Assembly: GCF_019112545.1 (NCBI RefSeq)
Contig: NW_025064884.1
Location: forward strand, 697,474-761,473
From: Guyanagaster necrorhizus
Taxonomy: Eukaryota; Basidiomycota; Agaricomycetes; Agaricales; Physalacriaceae
Direction: 5' to 3'
DNA length: 64,000 nt
Shown here piece by piece: positions 63,390 through 64,000 of the stretch (position 1 is its first letter; the number at the start of each line of letters is the position of its first letter). The notes under the pieces were generated by a model. It did no database searches. It was not told the DNA's origin and saw only the letters and a list, made by a program, of their open reading frames with translations. A program made the position numbers and the translations under genes.

Positions 63390-64000
63390 TTAAACAACAA
63401 TACTGTCAAGCGCTTCCTTTGCTCTCTCAGTAAGACTCTCGCGCGTCCGCGTCACCCTGGCGCTCTCCTGCTCCGCCCTCGAAACTGTATTCACCACCAT
63501 CGTACCTGTAGTGGTACCATTCAACGGGATGACCGTAGTCAGATAGTCCTCGCTCATAATCTCAACTGCGCAATCCTTCCTCGTGATGTCATATCCCCCC
63601 CAGGAGCCAGCATTCCACTCGGCATTCCACGCATCCAAGATGAAGAACATCGTGTCTCTGAACCGATACTTCCTTTGATAGAATGTCACCGTCGAGAGCG
63701 GAGGGACGTCCAACATGACAACTTTTTCCATGCTGTCGGTCGTCTCATAATCAGCGAATGTCTTCACAGAGGCATCCATGGTGATCGAAAGGCCATCATA
63801 AGCTGCTGCGATTCCAACAGCGGCGGTAACATCAGAGCCTGCGGTGACAGTGAGCCCCGTCGTATACTGAGCGGTATTCGTTTGTGCCGCAGCCGTGGTG
63901 TTCTTCCAGGTTGTCTGTGGGACCCAAGTGGCATCGATGAGATAAGTATCGACGGCAGCGTAGAAGGCCTCATCTCCTGGAGATATATAGATGGTAGATC
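63390..64000 (-). CDS. Partial gene, beta-rich protein of unknown function (5' end outside window)
   Basis: One open frame runs from the right edge of the window to a stop at 63390, giving at least 202 residues with no intron seen. The sequence is Thr/Val/Ala-rich with alternating patterns typical of beta strands (TAQYTTGLTVTAGSDVTAAV, LSITMDASVKTFADYETT) and a more globular part (KYRFRDTMFFILDAWNAEWN, GSWGGYDITRKDC). The C-terminus is charged and helical (RTRESLTERAKEALDSIVV). There is no signal peptide in the visible part. Alternating Thr/Ser strands of this kind occur in several extracellular beta-sheet families, but I recognise none firmly and assign no function. Confidence 0.6.
   Translation of the reverse strand, partial: STIYISPGDEAFYAAVDTYLIDATWVPQTTWKNTTAAAQTNTAQYTTGLTVTAGSDVTAAVGIAAAYDGLSITMDASVKTFADYETTDSMEKVVMLDVPPLSTVTFYQRKYRFRDTMFFILDAWNAEWNAGSWGGYDITRKDCAVEIMSEDYLTTVIPLNGTTTGTMVVNTVSRAEQESARVTRTRESLTERAKEALDSIVV

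Overview
The window looks like nuclear chromosomal DNA of a basidiomycete, most likely an agaricomycete (mushroom-forming) fungus. Almost every gene is cut by introns of roughly 45-60 bases with GT...AG ends, genes lie close together on both strands, and the recognisable proteins are fungal: GH12 glucanase, Slt2-type MAP kinase, TRK potassium transporter, and several membrane or serine-rich families that I associate with agaricomycetes. I rebuilt exons by eye. For most genes the exon lengths sum to a multiple of three and the joined protein reads through family motifs, which is the main support for the models.

Layout. 0-3.4 kb: the 3' end of one P450 gene and a frameshifted P450 pseudogene beside it. 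3.9-9.1 kb: a multi-spanning membrane protein (-), a GH12 endoglucanase (+) and a SUR7/PalI-like membrane protein (+). 9.2-13.9 kb: an 18-exon TRAPPC11 gene (-). 14.3-21.9 kb: a tiny secreted or anchored peptide gene, mitochondrial HSP70, a TMEM70-like mitochondrial protein (-) head-to-head with dynactin p25 (+), and a beta-carbonic-anhydrase-like gene. 22-30 kb, all minus strand: an F-box-like protein, an APH-fold phosphotransferase, a large HSL-type lipase and a serine-rich cupredoxin-like protein. 30.1-32.9 kb is gene-poor. 32.9-41.4 kb: an alpha-arrestin (+), TIM22 (-), one or two unresolved membrane-protein genes (-) and a 7TM protein (+). 42-51.3 kb: eIF4G and the TRK potassium transporter, both +. 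51.6-52.4 kb: a decayed fungal transcription-factor fragment. 52.7-54.8 kb: an unrecognised gene (-). 55.2-61.2 kb: GEP4 phosphatase (-) head-to-head with clathrin light chain (+), then monoacylglycerol lipase and the MAP kinase. 62.6-63 kb: a decayed phosphoribosylanthranilate isomerase fragment. The right edge holds a partial gene (-).

Most genes are ordinary housekeeping functions: mitochondrial import and chaperoning (TIM22, HSP70, GEP4, TMEM70-like), vesicle traffic (TRAPPC11, clathrin light chain, dynactin p25, alpha-arrestin), translation, ion transport and wall-integrity signalling. I found no operon-like or mobile system and no clear new multi-gene system. The features most worth a second look are gene-structural. 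Four introns are exactly 51 bases, in frame and stop-free; three are in eIF4G, one of them next to its eIF4E-binding motif. One lipase intron has a GG donor. TRK has micro-exons of 8, 15 and 16 nt. Two gene pairs have start codons only 53 and 69 bp apart. Three pseudogenes are visible.
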